The notes under the pieces are model-generated. The model was given only the letters and a program-made list of their open reading frames with translations. It searched no databases and had not been told where the DNA came from. A stretch of DNA of 45,481 nt from Janibacter hoylei PVAS-1 (GTDB lineage Bacteria > Actinomycetota > Actinomycetes > Actinomycetales > Dermatophilaceae): the NCBI RefSeq assembly GCF_000297495.1, contig NZ_ALWX01000010.1:1-45481 (forward strand), given 5' to 3'. Every line of letters starts with the position of its first letter. Position 1 is the first letter of the stretch. The position numbers and the translations under genes were made by a program. Below, in pieces: positions 44,479-45,481 of this stretch.

Positions 44479-45081
44479 ATGACCCGCCTTGGACGGCGCG
44501 CTGCTCACGTGGTCGCGACAACCCTCACCGCAGGCGCCCTGGCTGCCTGCTCCAGCGGCTCTGACGGATCCATGTCCGGGATGGACCACGACAAGACACC
44601 GATGAGCACCAGCGACACCTCCACGACGGCGGAGGGCCGGCAAGGCGACATCATGTTCGCCCAAATGATGATCCCTCACCACGAGCAGGCGATCGCGATG
44701 GCCGACCTCGCTCTTGACCCTTCAGCCAATGCCTCGGAGCAGGTCCGCGACTTCGCCAAGGACATCAAAGGCGCCCAAGGCCCCGAGATCCAGACGATGG
44801 AAGGTTGGCTCAAGGACTGGGACGCCCCCACCGCAAGCTCTTCCGGCGTGGACCACGGGTCCGGGATGATGACGCAGGATGAGATGTCCAAACTCGAGTC
44901 GGCCACTGGCGCCGAATTCGACAAGCAGTGGCTCACCCTCATGATCAAGCACCATCAAGGCGCTGTGACCATGGCAGAGCAAGTTCTCACCTCGACCGAG
45001 GACAACGCAGTCGAGAGGATGGCCAAAGCCATCGTCAAGACGCAGAAAGCCGAGATCACGGCCATGCAGCGCGAACTCTGA
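44479..45081 (+). CDS. DUF305 family copper-associated lipoprotein
   Basis: 200 residues. The signal peptide ends with a lipobox (LTAGALAAC), so Cys23 is the likely lipid anchor. The mature protein starts with Met/His-rich MSGMDHDKTPMSTSD. The DUF305 signatures are both present: DIMFAQMMIPHHEQAIAMAD (MIPHHxQA) and DKQWLTLMIKHHQGAVTMAE. DUF305 proteins form ferritin-like four-helix bundles with His and Met, and often sit with copper resistance genes. The ATG follows GAAGGAG at the right distance. Confidence 0.92.
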   Translation: MTRLGRRAAHVVATTLTAGALAACSSGSDGSMSGMDHDKTPMSTSDTSTTAEGRQGDIMFAQMMIPHHEQAIAMADLALDPSANASEQVRDFAKDIKGAQGPEIQTMEGWLKDWDAPTASSSGVDHGSGMMTQDEMSKLESATGAEFDKQWLTLMIKHHQGAVTMAEQVLTSTEDNAVERMAKAIVKTQKAEITAMQREL

Positions 45082-45151
45082 GCGCGGCATGCCCTTGACG
45101 AGCTCGGCCGGCCGGATCACGGGTGGCGCGCGACCCGCTCCCGGTAATCGG

Positions 45152-45300
45152 TCAGGTGAGCGAGGTGATCAACTCGCGGCAGGCCTGCTCGCACCGCCGG
45201 CACGCCTCGGCACAGATGCGACAGTGCTCATGCATCGAGGCATGCTCCTCACAGCTGTCACCGCACGACTTGCAGGCGGTCGCACAGGCCTCGAGGAAAG
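45152..45300 (-). pseudogene. Csp/DUF326-type copper-binding protein, 5' end removed by an IS
   Basis: Only the last 49 codons remain. They read FLEACATACKSCGDSCEEHA, SMHEHCRICAEACRRCEQAC, RELITSLT, with six or more Cys in CxxxC/CxxC spacing and His between them. This is the four-helix bundle copper-storage protein pattern (Csp; DUF326). The gene is cut at 45300/45301 exactly where the IS3-family terminal sequence begins. The N-terminal half would lie on the other side of the IS, outside the window. Confidence 0.8.
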
Positions 45301-45481
45301 TGAAGCGCCCCAGGTTCTGCGCCGCTCCTATACGGGTTGCGGCTCTCGGATGAGGACCGCGTAGTGGGCTTGCTCGTACTCCACTGGGGTCATCATCCCA
45401 AGGGTGGAGTGCAGGCGCGTGTTGTTGTACCAGTCGACCCAGCCGGCGGTGGCGTACTCGACCTCGGCGAGGGTCCGGTAG
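45301..45481. mobile_element. IS3-family insertion sequence, one end
   Basis: The end sequence TGAAGCGCCCCAGGTTCTGC at 45301 matches the usual IS3-family terminal repeat (TGAAxCGCCCC). It is followed on the minus strand by the 3' end of the transposase. The element runs off the right edge of the window and disrupts the Csp-type gene. Confidence 0.82.
45328..45481 (-). CDS. IS3-family transposase OrfB, C-terminal fragment
   Basis: The last 51 codons are present: YRTLAEVEYATAGWVDWYNN then TRLHSTLGMMTPVEYEQAHY and AVLIREPQPV. The WYNxxRxHSxLGxxxPxEYE ending is the hallmark of the IS3-type integrase core (last catalytic Glu region). The gene is partial because the window ends. The stop lies 27 bp inside the IS end. 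Confidence 0.9.
   Translation of the reverse strand, partial: YRTLAEVEYATAGWVDWYNNTRLHSTLGMMTPVEYEQAHYAVLIREPQPV

Overview
The window is high-GC actinobacterial DNA. Strong G/C third-position bias, GTG and TTG starts, HspR/HAIR heat-shock control, a DtxR/IdeR-type iron box and an LprG-P55 lipid-export pair all point there. Protein content suggests Micrococcales, perhaps Intrasporangiaceae (Janibacter-like); the genus is a guess. No rRNA, tRNA or CRISPR array was seen.

Layout. 0-8.4 kb: end of an rRNA methyltransferase, a PAP2 phosphatase, DUF1206, a Cof-type HAD phosphatase, an iron-regulated siderophore-interacting flavoprotein, pyrE, a hemerythrin protein, an SDR/dienelactone hydrolase pair, exonuclease III and an alpha/beta hydrolase. 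8.4-14 kb: an lprG/P55-type lipid export operon and a tctCBA tricarboxylate transporter operon. 14-27.5 kb: a universal stress protein, an FAD monooxygenase, clpB, an LCP cell-wall ligase, several small proteins and the dnaK-grpE-dnaJ-hspR operon; clpB and dnaK both carry HAIR operators. 27.5-34.7 kb: a TrkH/TrkA potassium uptake pair, a lipid kinase, a decayed locus and a CsoR-type copper operon (copZ, a His-rich secreted protein, copA). 34.7-35.3 kb: a Mug-type DNA glycosylase.

From about 35.33 kb to the end the sequence looks acquired. It starts with a gene lacking its 5' end, then a membrane-anchored thermonuclease, a predicted ADP-ribosyltransferase, a small HTH regulator surrounded by TATAC palindromes, and a second copper cassette: sensor kinase/response regulator diverging from SHOCT, multicopper oxidase, F510_1955-like, DUF305 and Csp/DUF326 copper-binding genes. 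The last gene is cut by an IS3-family element that runs off the window.

Most notable: (1) an AT-rich 16-bp palindrome repeated at an exact 32-bp period, found in three convergent intergenic gaps and nowhere else I noticed; it suits a bidirectional terminator or a mobile palindrome. (2) A predicted R-S-ExE ADP-ribosyltransferase translationally coupled to a thermonuclease. (3) A REP-like element family with one copy translated inside the P55 transporter as a 12-residue tandem repeat. (4) A heptamer, CGAAGGG, several-fold over-represented in the chromosomal part and nearly absent from the island. (5) An IS insertion in a copper-binding gene.

Quality caution: several genes (PAP2 3' end, a small membrane ORF, dnaJ, the multicopper oxidase, the F510_1955-like gene) are broken by single-base indels, mostly in or near homopolymers. 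They may be assembly errors rather than true pseudogenes.
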